A DNA stretch of 64,000 bases from Clostridia bacterium (GTDB lineage Bacteria; Bacillota; Clostridia; Oscillospirales; Acutalibacteraceae). A program made the position numbers and the translations under genes. Location: positions 141,419 through 205,418 of the forward strand of contig JAFWZR010000013.1 in NCBI GenBank assembly GCA_017522225.1. Reading direction: 5' to 3'. Of this stretch, positions 35,099 through 44,013 are shown piece by piece (positions within the stretch are counted from its first letter, which is position 1; every line of letters starts with the position of its first letter). Under the pieces are notes generated by a model. That model did no database searches. It worked only from the letters and a program-made list of their open reading frames with translations, and had not been told where the DNA came from.

Positions 35099-38000
35099 AT
35101 GAAACGCTTTTTAGCTATTCTGTTGTCGGCAGCATTAATTCTCACCTCATTCAGCACAACTATTCACGCCGCAACTGACGATTACGATTTTATAACTGTT
35201 GAAAAAGATTTCGGCGAAGTATACTTCAGCTGTGACTATGCCGAGGTCGGAAAGGAAATTTCCGTTTCGGTAAGCGGAAGAGAAAACGAAAATCTTCTCT
35301 ACAAATGGTACATAGACGGTATTCAGCTTGAAAACCACGATAATACATACACACCTACCGAGGATGATTACGAGTGTATGCTCGAGGTTGAGGTACTTAA
35401 TCTCGACGGTACTGTTGCGGGCAGAAGGAGTATGCTTATAAGTCTTTTCCCCGTCATTTATATTGAAACAGAAAACCGTGAGCCGATTGTAAGTAAAGAA
35501 AAATATCTGGATGCACACATTAGCATTCAGGGGAACGCAGAGTTTAACAGCGATAAGCACCTCTATGACGGTGATACACAAATCCGCGGCAGAGGTAATT
35601 CCACCTGGCAGGCTGACAAAAAACCATACAGATTAAAGCTTGATCAGAAGGCCGACCTTTTCGGTATGGGTAAAAATAAGCATTGGGTGCTTATTTCAAA
35701 CCCGTTTGACACAAGCCTGTTGCGAAACGCAGTTTCCTACAACCTTTCGGCTGATATGGGACTTAATTTTCAGAAAAGCGTATGGGTTGATGTTGTATTA
35801 AACGGCAAGGTTGTCGGCAACTATCAGCTTTGCGAGCATATCCGTGTGGATGACACACGAGTTGATATCACAAACTGGGAAGACCTTGCAGAAGATGCTG
35901 CAAAAGAAATATATAAAGCACACACCGACTCTCTTACCAAGGACGACCGTGACACGCTCGTTGATATAATGGCAGAAGATATGAGCTGGACAACAAGCGA
36001 CAAGGTGGTTTATAAGGGTGTTGCGTACACTGTTTCGGATTACATTGATTATCCATCCATAAACGGTGGATATCTGACAGAAATTGTTCGCAAATCCGAC
36101 GAACATACTTTCAGCACAAGCCGTGGAATGTATGTATGTGTGGATACTCCCGAATCGTTGAGTGACGATATGCTCGATTACATCCGCGGATATTATCAGG
36201 GCTTTGAGGATGCACTTTTCAGTGATGATTTCTGCACCGAGTATAACGGTAAAACCGTACGATACACCGATTTTATTGACCTTGACTCTTTCGTAAAAGG
36301 TCTTCTGATTAATGAAATTTTTGAAAATCCCGACTTTGGCAGAACAAGCACGTGGATAAGTCAGGACATCGGAGGTAAGCTCGTTTACGGTCCTGTGTGG
36401 GATATGGACTTTTCATTGGTCGCCACTTACAGTTGGACCACTGCAAAGGTTAACTGGCTTAAGAGATTGCTTTGCGATCCCGTTTTTGTCAAGGAAATGA
36501 GAGAAACCTATTTTGAATACAGATACACCGCTATAAATGATCTTATCAAGGACAACGGCGACATTGACCTTGCAATCAGAAAAATTGAATCATCTGCAAT
36601 TCACAATGATGACATCTGGAACAACGATCCGACATTTTTTGAGAATGCCACAGATCTGAAATATGTTCTTCAGCGTAAAATTTCTTGGCTTGATAAAACA
36701 CTTGCTACTCCCGAATCAACACTCAAGTCAATTGCAGGCACTGCTTTTGACGCAAAGGACATTGTCTTTGATGAAATCAGCTCACTCGAAATCACCGTAT
36801 TACCCGATAAACTCACTTATAATGCAGGTGACACACTTGACCTTACAGGTCTTTCACTTACAGCAACCTGCCGTGACGGCTCAAAGAAAAGTGTAACGCC
36901 TGACCTCGTTTACACTTACGTCAAGGATGCATTTGGCGACCAGCTTTATTCTTACGGCAAGGTTACCGAAGAAATCGGAAACACTTATGTTGTTGTCCGT
37001 TACAGAAATGCATCCGCAATGTTCCCCATCAATGTAAATCCCCGCACAAATTACGCAGAGGTTGAGGCACTTATCGAAAACCTTCCCGCAAAGACCTACG
37101 GTAACAGATTTGTCAAGGAAATGTTTGAGGCTTATATTGCCTATGACGCATTGAGTGAATCTGCAAAAGCAAAGGTCAGCAGCTACGACAAGCTTGTTTC
37201 CTTGATGGCTGAGTTTGAAAAGAATGCAGAGGCTACAGATTGCTCTGTTCTCGCCTGTTTTGCAGACGGACTTTTCAAAGCTGATGCCCGTTCACCTCTT
37301 GTGACAATTTCAAAGGATGTACCAAATAAGATTCTTTATATGAGTCCTTCCAACGGTACAAGCGCAACCTACCCGACAGACCATTTTGCATTTATGTCGC
37401 AGAAAACAGTCGGAAACTTCTCAATAACTACAATCAATCATCTTGTTTCAGGAAGCGAGGACTTTCAATATCAGGTAAAGGCTATTTATCGGGACCTCAG
37501 GAAGAGTGAAGCTTTCCCGATTACCGTCTCTCAACTCAGGGATGAAGCGAAGGTGATTAACAGTCTCGAGTATAACAAGCGTATCGATAACGGCGGCAAG
37601 CTTACCGTACGCATAGATAAAGACAGCATTGCAGATAAGGTCCGACTGCTTGAAAACGGCAAGGATCTGAAGGCTGTATCTGAAACAGACGCAAACATTA
37701 TCACCCTTACCAAGCCGTTCACCGCTTCGGGTAAGCATACAATAACGGTTGAATACCTGATCGGCTCAAGTTGGATTGAATACGGCAGCTTTGACATCAT
37801 CGTTCATGAAAAGTTGACTCTTGATGGCACAAAAATCCTCAGCAATCCGTACGGCAACGGTACAATCGAAATTCCCGAATACATAACCGAAATTGCAGAC
37901 GGTGCTTTTGACGGCTTCAGCGGAAAAATCATCTGTTACCCCGGCTCCGCTGCTGAAGCTTTTGCAAAGGCTCATAAAATCAGCTTTGAAACCTTCCGTT

Positions 38001-38443
38001 TCAGCATAAATGCTTCCGTTTTGAATATGAAGCCCGGGGAAACAATGAAACTCAGCGTAACCGCTACTCCGTTTATGCCCAAGAATTTTGTCCTTACGGC
38101 CGAAGCTGACAACAAGGTTTTAAGCTTTACAAACGGCACTATTAACGCTCTTGCTCCGGGTTATACAAGAGTTAAGCTTTCAAGCAGCTGCGGTCTTTTT
38201 GAAGAGGTAATTTCAGTCTATGTCAGCGGCGGTATAACCAAGGCGGACATTGACGGTAACGGACAAATCAACTCACTTGATGCGTTGATTATTCTTCAGG
38301 CATGTGTTGATAAAATCGCCCTCAACGCAGAGGAAAAAGCTGCGGCAGATGTTGACGGCAACGGAAGAATCAACTCGCTTGATGCATTGATTGTTCTGCA
38401 GATTGTAACGGAAAAGAGATCTATCTGGGATTTCATAAAATAA
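35099..38443 (+). CDS. Secreted CotH-domain protein with C-terminal dockerin
   Basis: 1114 aa. Signal peptide MKRFLAILLSAALILTSFSTT ending near residue 26, then an Ig-like module and a CotH kinase-like domain at about 120-530: IRGRGNSTWQADKKPYRLKL, LRNAVSYNLS, and GPVWDMDFSL with the acidic metal-site motif. Then follow Ig-like modules, a helical module (about 650-720), a short leucine-rich-like segment (IEIPEYITEIADGAF), a Big2-type domain, and a type I dockerin with two calcium loops (DIDGNGQINSLDA, DVDGNGRINSLDA). The dockerin predicts attachment to a cohesin scaffold outside the cell; no cohesin is in the window. ATG at 35099 follows GGAGG. Confidence 0.9.
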   Translation: MKRFLAILLSAALILTSFSTTIHAATDDYDFITVEKDFGEVYFSCDYAEVGKEISVSVSGRENENLLYKWYIDGIQLENHDNTYTPTEDDYECMLEVEVLNLDGTVAGRRSMLISLFPVIYIETENREPIVSKEKYLDAHISIQGNAEFNSDKHLYDGDTQIRGRGNSTWQADKKPYRLKLDQKADLFGMGKNKHWVLISNPFDTSLLRNAVSYNLSADMGLNFQKSVWVDVVLNGKVVGNYQLCEHIRVDDTRVDITNWEDLAEDAAKEIYKAHTDSLTKDDRDTLVDIMAEDMSWTTSDKVVYKGVAYTVSDYIDYPSINGGYLTEIVRKSDEHTFSTSRGMYVCVDTPESLSDDMLDYIRGYYQGFEDALFSDDFCTEYNGKTVRYTDFIDLDSFVKGLLINEIFENPDFGRTSTWISQDIGGKLVYGPVWDMDFSLVATYSWTTAKVNWLKRLLCDPVFVKEMRETYFEYRYTAINDLIKDNGDIDLAIRKIESSAIHNDDIWNNDPTFFENATDLKYVLQRKISWLDKTLATPESTLKSIAGTAFDAKDIVFDEISSLEITVLPDKLTYNAGDTLDLTGLSLTATCRDGSKKSVTPDLVYTYVKDAFGDQLYSYGKVTEEIGNTYVVVRYRNASAMFPINVNPRTNYAEVEALIENLPAKTYGNRFVKEMFEAYIAYDALSESAKAKVSSYDKLVSLMAEFEKNAEATDCSVLACFADGLFKADARSPLVTISKDVPNKILYMSPSNGTSATYPTDHFAFMSQKTVGNFSITTINHLVSGSEDFQYQVKAIYRDLRKSEAFPITVSQLRDEAKVINSLEYNKRIDNGGKLTVRIDKDSIADKVRLLENGKDLKAVSETDANIITLTKPFTASGKHTITVEYLIGSSWIEYGSFDIIVHEKLTLDGTKILSNPYGNGTIEIPEYITEIADGAFDGFSGKIICYPGSAAEAFAKAHKISFETFRFSINASVLNMKPGETMKLSVTATPFMPKNFVLTAEADNKVLSFTNGTINALAPGYTRVKLSSSCGLFEEVISVYVSGGITKADIDGNGQINSLDALIILQACVDKIALNAEEKAAADVDGNGRINSLDALIVLQIVTEKRSIWDFIK

Positions 38444-38457
38444 CATTATAATTAACA

Positions 38458-38505
38458 ATATGACGGATAATGCACATTGCTGTGATTATCCGTCATATGG
38501 ATTTT
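38458..38505 (+). terminator. Terminator of the CotH-dockerin gene
   Basis: A 14-bp perfect stem (38458-38471 with 38485-38498, core ATGACGGATAAT / ATTATCCGTCAT) followed by GGATTTTTATT. Confidence 0.8.
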
Positions 38506-38519
38506 TATTAGACACTGTG

Positions 38520-38549
38520 TTGACTTCTTAAAAGGTGGTGTGTTATAAT
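38520..38549 (+). promoter_or_regulatory. Promoter of the TetR-family gene
   Basis: TTGACT (38520-38525), 18-bp spacer, TATAAT (38544-38549). Confidence 0.7.
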
Positions 38550-38580
38550 ATTTACACATTAACAAAAGGATGTGAATTTT

Positions 38581-39147
38581 ATGCCAGTTAAATCCCTTGA
38601 CCGACGCGCACGGATGACGCGTCAGATTCTTAAGGAAAGCCTTATTGAGCTGATGAAGGATAAGCCTATCCACGAAATCAGCATCAAAAAAATCTGTGAA
38701 ACGGCAGACATTAACCGCAGCACATTCTATCACCATTACGAATCACAGTTTGAACTTTTTGAAGACATTCTTAACGATATCGGTAAAGATATTTTCGAAA
38801 TGGTAAAAGCGCACTGCACAAGTCCTAACTGGATGCAGCCTATACTTGAGGATGCACTCACTTACATCGAAGACCGCCGCGAAACCTTTCTTGTTATCCT
38901 GAGTGAAAACAGCGGCTTCAGTGTCGGCGAAAAGCTCACTCAGTATGTTGAGCGTTTTGTTAACACAACAAGTGAGGATTCAAGCGAAATTGCAAAATAC
39001 TGCGCACAGTTTGCCACAGCAGGAATGACCTCGGTTGTTTGGCAGTGGCTCAAGGAAGAGAAACGTATGCCCGCAAAAGAGCTTGCCAAAATAATTACTA
39101 ATCTGCTTGGTCCGAGCCTCGGCCGATTTACGCTTTTCCCTCAATAA
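38581..39147 (+). CDS. TetR/AcrR family transcriptional regulator
   Basis: 188 aa. N-terminal helix-turn-helix: TRQILKESLIELMKDKPIHEISIKKICETADINRSTFYHHYES, a textbook TetR DNA-binding domain. The C-terminal ligand domain has no assignable specificity. ATG at 38581 has AAAGGATG upstream. It converges on a sugar-type MFS transporter gene and may or may not control it. No clear palindromic operator was seen at its own promoter. Confidence 0.9.
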   Translation: MPVKSLDRRARMTRQILKESLIELMKDKPIHEISIKKICETADINRSTFYHHYESQFELFEDILNDIGKDIFEMVKAHCTSPNWMQPILEDALTYIEDRRETFLVILSENSGFSVGEKLTQYVERFVNTTSEDSSEIAKYCAQFATAGMTSVVWQWLKEEKRMPAKELAKIITNLLGPSLGRFTLFPQ

Positions 39148-39154
39148 AAGAATT

Positions 39155-39184
39155 ACGGAGACACATTGTGCCTCCGTTTTTTTA
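39155..39184. terminator. Terminator after the TetR-family gene
   Basis: Stem ACGGAGACAC / GTGCCTCCGT with one mismatch, loop ATT, followed by seven T. It reaches the stop codon of the convergent transporter gene. Confidence 0.8.
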
Positions 39185-40600
39185 TTTCTTGTTTTCTGCT
39201 CTGATTTCAAGCACCTTGTTGTGTACATCCTCCTTGGTTTTGCCTGTCAGCTTATAGAAGAAGAACGGCACACCTGCAAGGAACATCATAATACCGTGAA
39301 CTATTGTATAGAAGAACAGCATAAGAATCTTCGTTCTTAATGTCTGCACGGGATTTTCGACAAGGTCTGTGGGCTGAATATACTGAATGATTGAGTTTTC
39401 ACCGTAAAGAACCTGTGGTGCAAATGCATTTGCTATTGTACCGCTGATAAGTGTTCCGATTGAAATAACAAACGGTAACGATGCATCAAGACGCTTGCCT
39501 GTTTTAACCTCCATATCCTCAAGCACGTCTGCCTGAAACATTGACGGCAACAGGTTGGATGCACCGAACTGAAGACCGATAAGAAAGAGGAAAACTATAA
39601 ACACAATCTGCAGTATCGGATTGGGCTTTGTAAAGTAAATATAACCGACCGCAAATGCTGCTGTATTTGCGATAATTGAATAGATACCGCTTGCGATATA
39701 AAGAACCTTGGAGTTGAACTTCTTCAAAAGGAAGTTGATCACAAGCATACCGACTGCCGTACCGATTCCTGTCGGAAGACCGAAAAGAAGGAACTTTGAT
39801 GTAGAACCGAGAAGAGCTGCTGCAAGGAATGGTCCCATATAGGTTGCAAGGCTTCTGAAGCTCTTGAGAAACTCTGAGGTGATGATAACCCACGCATATT
39901 TATTTTTGAGAATATCACCGAAGCCTACAAGAGGATTCTTCTTTTCTTCCGTGTAAGGCACTCTTTCCTTGACTGCGCCCATACCGAGAAGTACGGTGAT
40001 TATACCGACTGCACCGCAAAGACCTGCACCGATTATGTACTGCAGACCCTCGTTATCCTTCCAGATAAGGCCGATGACAAGAACAATAACAAGCGGAGCG
40101 GAGTTGCCGACCGCAGAAGAGATACTGCGGAAAGAAAGAATGTTGTCGCGTTCTTTCATATTAGGTGTCATAACATTGGCAACCATATTGATTGATCCGC
40201 CGAAGTTACACATAACACCCCACAATACCGCAATTGTGATAATGTAAATCATAAGTGATGTTCCGACAAGACCTGCAGGTGCCCAGAATGTGAGCATCAG
40301 CAAAGCACCCATCGGCACTGCAACAAGCATTGCAAGCGGCTTGAACTTGCCGCCCTTACCCATTCTTCTGCCGTCGATGTACATAACTATGAAGAAGTTA
40401 AGAACGAAACCGACAATACTTGTAACCGTGTTGAAGGTGGTTGCCTGATCTTCGCTAAGACGAAGAACGTTTACAAGGTAAGCGTTTCTGTACGAGCCGA
40501 CCATACCTGTCATATTGGTGTAAAAGAACACTCCGACAAGGTACAGTATCATCTCTTTGATTTTAACGTATTTCTGATTTTCAGTAGCTACTGTCTGCAT
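39182..40600 (-). CDS. MFS transporter, GPH (glycoside-pentoside-hexuronide) type
   Basis: 472 aa with about 12 hydrophobic helices. The N-terminal VGVFFYTNMTGMVGSYRNAYLVNVL and the GRRMGKGGKFKPLAMLVAVPMGALL loop resemble cation-coupled GPH sugar symporters. I chose ATG at 40600, 6 nt after GGGGAG, over a start 15 codons earlier. No sugar-metabolism gene is adjacent, so the substrate is open. Confidence 0.83.
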   Translation of the reverse strand: MQTVATENQKYVKIKEMILYLVGVFFYTNMTGMVGSYRNAYLVNVLRLSEDQATTFNTVTSIVGFVLNFFIVMYIDGRRMGKGGKFKPLAMLVAVPMGALLMLTFWAPAGLVGTSLMIYIITIAVLWGVMCNFGGSINMVANVMTPNMKERDNILSFRSISSAVGNSAPLVIVLVIGLIWKDNEGLQYIIGAGLCGAVGIITVLLGMGAVKERVPYTEEKKNPLVGFGDILKNKYAWVIITSEFLKSFRSLATYMGPFLAAALLGSTSKFLLFGLPTGIGTAVGMLVINFLLKKFNSKVLYIASGIYSIIANTAAFAVGYIYFTKPNPILQIVFIVFLFLIGLQFGASNLLPSMFQADVLEDMEVKTGKRLDASLPFVISIGTLISGTIANAFAPQVLYGENSIIQYIQPTDLVENPVQTLRTKILMLFFYTIVHGIMMFLAGVPFFFYKLTGKTKEDVHNKVLEIRAENKK

Positions 40601-40628
40601 CAAATCTCCCCTTCTGCTTATTGGGTTG

Positions 40629-40658
40629 ATTATAGCATTTTGCATATATGTGTTTCAA
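40629..40658 (-). promoter_or_regulatory. Promoter of the MFS transporter gene
   Basis: Minus strand TTGAAA (40653-40658), 18-bp spacer, TATAAT (40629-40634). Confidence 0.7.
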
Positions 40659-40698
40659 TCTGTATTTTCTATAAAAAAATTATAATTTTTTTGACAAA

Positions 40699-40729
40699 AG
40701 GAGCTGTCCCGAAAATAAGGACAGCTCCT
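40699..40729 (-). terminator. Terminator of the MATE transporter gene
   Basis: An 11-bp stem AGGAGCTGTCC / GGACAGCTCCT with a 9-nt loop, followed by TTTTG on the minus strand. Confidence 0.82.
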
Positions 40730-40732
40730 GAC

Positions 40733-42091
40733 TTAGTTTTTAATTTTTGAAATAATTGTTTTATACACATATGCAAAACAAATCAGCGTAACAGCAAGTG
40801 ATGAAAGCTCTGCCAAGGGGTATGAGAACCAGACAAGATCGGGGTTGCCGATCTTCATTCCGTACTGCGCAAGAAAGTACGCTACGGGTGTCAGCACAAA
40901 AAGCTGACGAATAAGCGATACTATCATCGAAAAGATACTCTTTCCGAGTGCCTGGAACACTGCACCGAGTGAAACGCAGATACCTGCAAGAGCAAAGCTT
41001 GAGCCGATAATCCTGAGTGCAGGAACACCTATTTCAAGCATTGCGGGGGATGCACTGAAGAAGCCGAGCAGTATATGTGGGATTGTTGCAAACAGCAGCA
41101 CACCGAGAAGACTGAAAAACTCGGCATAGATAACCACGAGCTTGACGGTTTGGACAAGCCTCTGCTTCTGCTGTGCGCCGTAGTTGTAGGCGATAATCGG
41201 GATAACACCGTTATTAAGTCCGAAAATCGGCATACAGATAAAGCTGTTAAGCTTGAAAAATGCACCGAAAACAGTTGCTGCCGTCTCCTTACCCGGAGTA
41301 TACAGAATAAGAATTTTATTCATACAGAATGTCATTACAGATCCGATTGCGACCATAATAATTGACGGAACACCGATTCTGTAAATCTGTCCGATAAGCT
41401 TTATATCGGGACGGAATTTTTTGAAATTGAGCGTAATTTCGGGATTCTTCTTTGCGTTCAATATTGCTGCGATTATGAACGCTACAATCTGTCCGGCAAC
41501 AGTTGCAATAGCTGCACCCGTAACTCCCATTTTGAAAACAAAGATAAAAATCGGGTCAAAAATAATGTTGATGATAGCACCTATACCCTGTGTACACATC
41601 GTAAGGGTTGTTCGGCCTGTTGCCTGTAAAAGTCTTTCAAAAATAATTTCAAGAAAAATTCCGAACGATGCACACGCAACAATACGCAGGTATGCCGTTC
41701 CCTGTTCGATAATATATTCAACATCTGTCTGTGAACGCATAAATGGCTCCGCACCGAAGAGACCGAAAAAGAAAAACACAACAGCACTGCACAGGGCAAG
41801 GAATACACCGTTTTCCGAAAGGCGGTTTGCTTTTTCAAAGTTTCTCTCACCGAGCGAACGCGAAATCAATGCATTGACACCCACACCCGTTCCCGTTGCA
41901 ACTGCAATCATAAGATTCTGTGCAGGGAAGGACAGAGAAACCGCAGTCAGCGACTGTTCATTGACCATACCGACAAATACTGAGTCAACGATATTGTACA
42001 ATGCCTGAACAAGCATCGAAATCATCATCGGCAGGGACATATTGATAATAAGCTTGTTTATGGGCATAACACCCATTTTGTTCTGTTCCAT
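40733..42091 (-). CDS. MATE family efflux transporter
   Basis: 452 aa in two pseudo-repeated six-helix halves. Visible: PINKLIINMSLPMMISMLVQALYNIVDSVFVG at the start, typical of clostridial MATE proteins, GTGVGVNALISRSLGE, and QGIGAIINIIFDPIFIF at the midpoint. It expels cationic drugs or metabolites using a Na+ or H+ gradient; the substrate is unknown. The ribosome site is TAGGAGA. Confidence 0.92.
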   Translation of the reverse strand: MEQNKMGVMPINKLIINMSLPMMISMLVQALYNIVDSVFVGMVNEQSLTAVSLSFPAQNLMIAVATGTGVGVNALISRSLGERNFEKANRLSENGVFLALCSAVVFFFFGLFGAEPFMRSQTDVEYIIEQGTAYLRIVACASFGIFLEIIFERLLQATGRTTLTMCTQGIGAIINIIFDPIFIFVFKMGVTGAAIATVAGQIVAFIIAAILNAKKNPEITLNFKKFRPDIKLIGQIYRIGVPSIIMVAIGSVMTFCMNKILILYTPGKETAATVFGAFFKLNSFICMPIFGLNNGVIPIIAYNYGAQQKQRLVQTVKLVVIYAEFFSLLGVLLFATIPHILLGFFSASPAMLEIGVPALRIIGSSFALAGICVSLGAVFQALGKSIFSMIVSLIRQLFVLTPVAYFLAQYGMKIGNPDLVWFSYPLAELSSLAVTLICFAYVYKTIISKIKN

Positions 42092-42124
42092 ACTTTTCTC
42101 CTATAGTAAATTTCAACGACGTAA

Positions 42125-42155
42125 ATTATACCACACAATATAATTTTTGTATCAA
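42125..42155 (-). promoter_or_regulatory. Promoter of the MATE transporter gene
   Basis: Minus strand TATAAT (42125-42130) preceded by TGG, an extended -10; a TTGATA -35 (42150-42155) lies at a long 19-bp spacing. Confidence 0.55.
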
Positions 42156-42260
42156 CAAAGTTTTACTGAATATTGCGCTTATTTTTGTATATATTACATT
42201 ATACAGAAAAAATACACAGTTTTTTTCGTTTTAAGGTTGGTATATTCTAACAAATGCGAG

Positions 42261-42289
42261 TTGAAAATGCTTTTTTGATATAGTATAAT
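42261..42289 (+). promoter_or_regulatory. Promoter of the nifS-nifU-mnmA operon
   Basis: TTGAAA (42261-42266), 17-bp spacer, TATAAT (42284-42289). A leader of about 80 nt follows. I found no convincing IscR-type site. The intergenic stretch 42092-42374 is otherwise AT-rich and featureless. Confidence 0.75.
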
Positions 42290-42374
42290 TTAGAGTACCA
42301 AAATAGGATTTAGTCATTGCTTTCAACTTTGTTTAAATCCCGAGAATCAAAGATAGAAAGTCAGGCGATTTTTA

Positions 42375-43556
42375 ATGAAAACTGTTTATGCAGACAATGC
42401 TGCAACAACAGCACTCTGCCCCGAAGCTCTTGAGGTTATGGTCGAATGTCTTCGCGACAACTACGGCAACGCTTCAAGCATGCACCACTCGGGACAAGCT
42501 GCTGCCGAGGTTGTTGCACAGGCAAGAGAAGACATTGCCGCTTGTATCGGTGCTGATGCAAACGAAATTTATTTCACATCAGGCGGAACGGAAGCCGATA
42601 ACTGGGCAATCACAAACGCTGCACGTCTCGGTGCAAAAAAAGGCAAAAAGCATATTATTTCGACAACCTTTGAGCATCACGCTGTGCTTCACACGCTGAT
42701 GAAGCTCGAAAAAGAAGGCTTCGAGGTAACATATCTTGATGTCCATGAGGACGGCTACATCCGCATTGATGAGTTTGAAAAAGCTATCAAGGATGAGACC
42801 TGCCTCGTTACAATAATGTACGCAAACAACGAAATCGGTACTGTTCAGCCTGTCGAGGAAATCGGCAGAATCTGTAAGGAAAAGGGCGTTTACTTCCACA
42901 CAGATGCTGTTCAGGCTGTCGGACATCTTCCGATTGACGTTAAGGCACAGAATATCGATATGCTCTCCTTCTCGGCGCACAAATTCCACGGTCCGAAGGG
43001 TATCGGTGCTCTTTACTGCCGTAAGGGTATTCCTCTTATCGGCTTTATGCAGGGCGGTGCACAGGAAAAAAACAAGCGTCCCGGCACCACAAACACTCCA
43101 TCTATCGCAGCAACCGCTGCAGCACTTAAAAAGAGCTGTGCTGAAATGGACAAGAATATTGAGTATGTCAGCGCACTTCGTGACAGACTTATCGACGAAA
43201 TCGTGAAGATTATCCCACGCACAAGAGTCAACGGCGGCCGCGCTCCCCGTCTCCCGGGTAATGTTAGCTTCTGCTTTGAGGGTATTGAGGGCGAATCACT
43301 CCTTCTCTACCTTGACCTTAAGGGTATCTGCGGCTCATCGGGCTCTGCTTGTACATCAGGCTCACTTGATCCCAGCCACGTGCTTCTTGCACTCGGTCTT
43401 CCTCACGAAATTGCTCACGGCTCATTGAGGCTTTCCCTGAGCGAATATAACACAAATGACGAAATTGATTATATAATCGAACAGCTTCCCCTTGTTGTGG
43501 AGAGACTTCGTGATATGTCTCCCGTCTGGGAAAAGATTGTGAAAGGAGAAAACTGA
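42375..43556 (+). CDS. nifS: Cysteine desulfurase
   Basis: PLP enzyme that takes sulfur from cysteine as a persulfide for Fe-S clusters and tRNA thiolation. Visible in 393 aa: YADNAATT at the start, TSGGTEADNWAI, FEHHAV (H101-H102), the PLP lysine K203 in SFSAHKFHGPKG, and the active cysteine C326 in GSSGSACTSG. It belongs to the IscS/NifS class (long active loop). nifU starts 1 bp after its stop, and mnmA follows, so both cluster assembly and tRNA thiolation partners are in one operon. Confidence 0.95.
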   Translation: MKTVYADNAATTALCPEALEVMVECLRDNYGNASSMHHSGQAAAEVVAQAREDIAACIGADANEIYFTSGGTEADNWAITNAARLGAKKGKKHIISTTFEHHAVLHTLMKLEKEGFEVTYLDVHEDGYIRIDEFEKAIKDETCLVTIMYANNEIGTVQPVEEIGRICKEKGVYFHTDAVQAVGHLPIDVKAQNIDMLSFSAHKFHGPKGIGALYCRKGIPLIGFMQGGAQEKNKRPGTTNTPSIAATAAALKKSCAEMDKNIEYVSALRDRLIDEIVKIIPRTRVNGGRAPRLPGNVSFCFEGIEGESLLLYLDLKGICGSSGSACTSGSLDPSHVLLALGLPHEIAHGSLRLSLSEYNTNDEIDYIIEQLPLVVERLRDMSPVWEKIVKGEN

Positions 43557-43557
43557 T

Positions 43558-44010
43558 ATGGCATACAGTGCAAAGGTTATGGATCACTTTGAAAACCCGA
43601 GAAACCTCGGCAAGATGGAAAACGCTGACGGCGTCGGCGAGGTCGGTAATGCAAAGTGCGGCGATATTATGAAAATTTACCTCAAGATTGAGGACGGCAT
43701 CATTGCAGATGTTAAGTTCAACACATTCGGCTGTGCTTCTGCTATCGCAACAAGCTCAATGGCAACCGAAATGATTAAGGGACAGAAGGTAGAAGACGCT
43801 CTTAAGCTCAGCAACAAAGCAGTTGTTGAGGCTCTTGACGGACTTCCTCCGGCAAAAATCCACTGTTCAGTACTTGCTGAGCAGGCAGTAAAGGCTGCTC
43901 TTGCAGACTACTATACAAAGAACGGTATGGAGCTTGACCCTGCAATCTTCGGCAATATGTCCTGCGGCGGCCACTGTGACGGTTGTGAATCCTGCGGTCA
44001 CGAGGGCTAA
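43558..44010 (+). CDS. nifU: Fe-S cluster scaffold protein (IscU/NifU N-terminal type)
   Basis: 150 aa. Cluster ligands C34 (NAKCGD), D36, C59 (TFGCASA) and C103 (KIHCSVLAE) are present. The chaperone-binding LPPVK segment of IscU appears as LPPAK. It differs from classical IscU (about 128 aa) in a C-terminal tail, MSCGGHCDGCESCGHEG, rich in Cys and His (C136, H139, C140, C143, C146, H148). AAAGGAG inside the nifS end serves as ribosome site. Confidence 0.93.
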   Translation: MAYSAKVMDHFENPRNLGKMENADGVGEVGNAKCGDIMKIYLKIEDGIIADVKFNTFGCASAIATSSMATEMIKGQKVEDALKLSNKAVVEALDGLPPAKIHCSVLAEQAVKAALADYYTKNGMELDPAIFGNMSCGGHCDGCESCGHEG

Positions 44011-44013
44011 AAT

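Noticed and set aside
41421-42008. 195-aa open frame antisense to the MATE gene
   Set aside because: It mirrors the periodicity of the real membrane protein and lacks a start signal.
42092-42374. IscR-type binding site upstream of nifS
   Set aside because: Only loose AT-rich inverted repeats are present (e.g. TGTATA/TATACA at 42186-42205); none fits a convincing Rrf2 site.
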